Assembly (NCBI GenBank): GCA_963816725.1 | Contig: CAWFMC010000004.1 | Location: 62,001-126,000, forward strand | Direction of reading: 5' to 3' | DNA: 64,000 bases | Origin: CAVSUB01 sp963816725 | Lineage (GTDB): Bacteria > Acidobacteriota > Vicinamibacteria > Vicinamibacterales > 2-12-FULL-66-21 | In this document: in pieces, positions 63,986 to 64,000 of the stretch | Numbering within the stretch: the first letter of the stretch is position 1 | Layout of the letters: each line of letters starts with the position of its first letter | The notes under the pieces: generated by a model | What the model was told of the DNA's origin: nothing | Seen by the model: the letters and a program-made list of their open reading frames with translations, nothing else | Database searches by the model: none | Translations under genes and position numbers: made by a program

Positions 63986-64000
63986 GTCGGGCTGTTCGAA

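Overview
The window is about 64 kb of very GC-rich bacterial chromosome with dense coding on both strands. The gene mix is a str/S10 ribosomal operon, Oar-type TonB receptors with carboxypeptidase-like N-termini, ADOP/FtsX-type permease genes, sortilin/BNR-repeat exoproteins, a membrane-bound dehydrogenase fused to cytochrome c, TIM-barrel sugar isomerases with export signals, S9 and M2 peptidases, GYD, DinB and DUF2277 proteins. This fits a soil- or sediment-type Acidobacteriota, most likely class Vicinamibacteria. That placement is an inference from gene content; no rRNA gene is present.

Layout: 1-4.4 kb is rplD(partial)-rplC-rpsJ-fusA-rpsG-rpsL on the minus strand, with no tuf between fusA and rpsJ. 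4.9-16 kb holds CsbD, a frameshifted cupin, hydrolases, small membrane proteins, nadE, threonine aldolase, a dehydrogenase-cytochrome c exoprotein, a DUF3014 protein and a sugar isomerase. 16-27.6 kb is damaged: a BNR exoprotein, an ADOP permease, a DUF985 cupin and a TonB receptor together carry seven single-base frameshifts, and two truncated gene remnants lie between them. 27.7-35 kb is a sugar-acid catabolic block: IlvD/Edd dehydratase, DapA-family enzyme, MFS transporter, RidA, FAH-family dehydratase and a semialdehyde dehydrogenase. Read together these are the lower Weimberg-type route from pentonate to 2-oxoglutarate, with two non-homologous candidates for the 2-keto-3-deoxypentonate dehydratase step. 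35-42 kb holds a J-domain protein, cutC, a two-esterase fusion and a DPP4-like peptidase. 42.3-47.1 kb is a translationally coupled operon YfiR/DUF4154 - TonB receptor - exosortase-type acyltransferase - adenylate-forming ligase. 47.2-50.4 kb is nagA-nagB-oxidoreductase. 50.5-64 kb holds DUF4159, GYD, an esterase pair, a basic-tail cupin, a GH172/DUF2961 protein, an M2 peptidase, a persulfide dioxygenase-rhodanese, a glycosyltransferase-like membrane protein and a DinB/YdeI group.

The most unusual structure is non-coding. Between about 1.2 and 39.4 kb most intergenic gaps carry short tandem arrays, nearly all with a 7-bp period but with at least seven different unit sequences (GGAAGCT/G, GGGGACT, GGTTCAA, GGCAGAT, CCCGAGT, TGAGCCN, GCTGCCC), plus 8-mer GGTTCGAG and 9-mer GGTTCATGN relatives. 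Many start exactly at a stop codon, some encode the last residues of a protein, one sits at a start codon, and two can form G-quadruplexes. They resemble the cyanobacterial STRR heptamers and stop abruptly after 39.4 kb. Several genes also have a TAnnnT -10 box 5-8 nt from the start codon, which suggests leaderless transcription.
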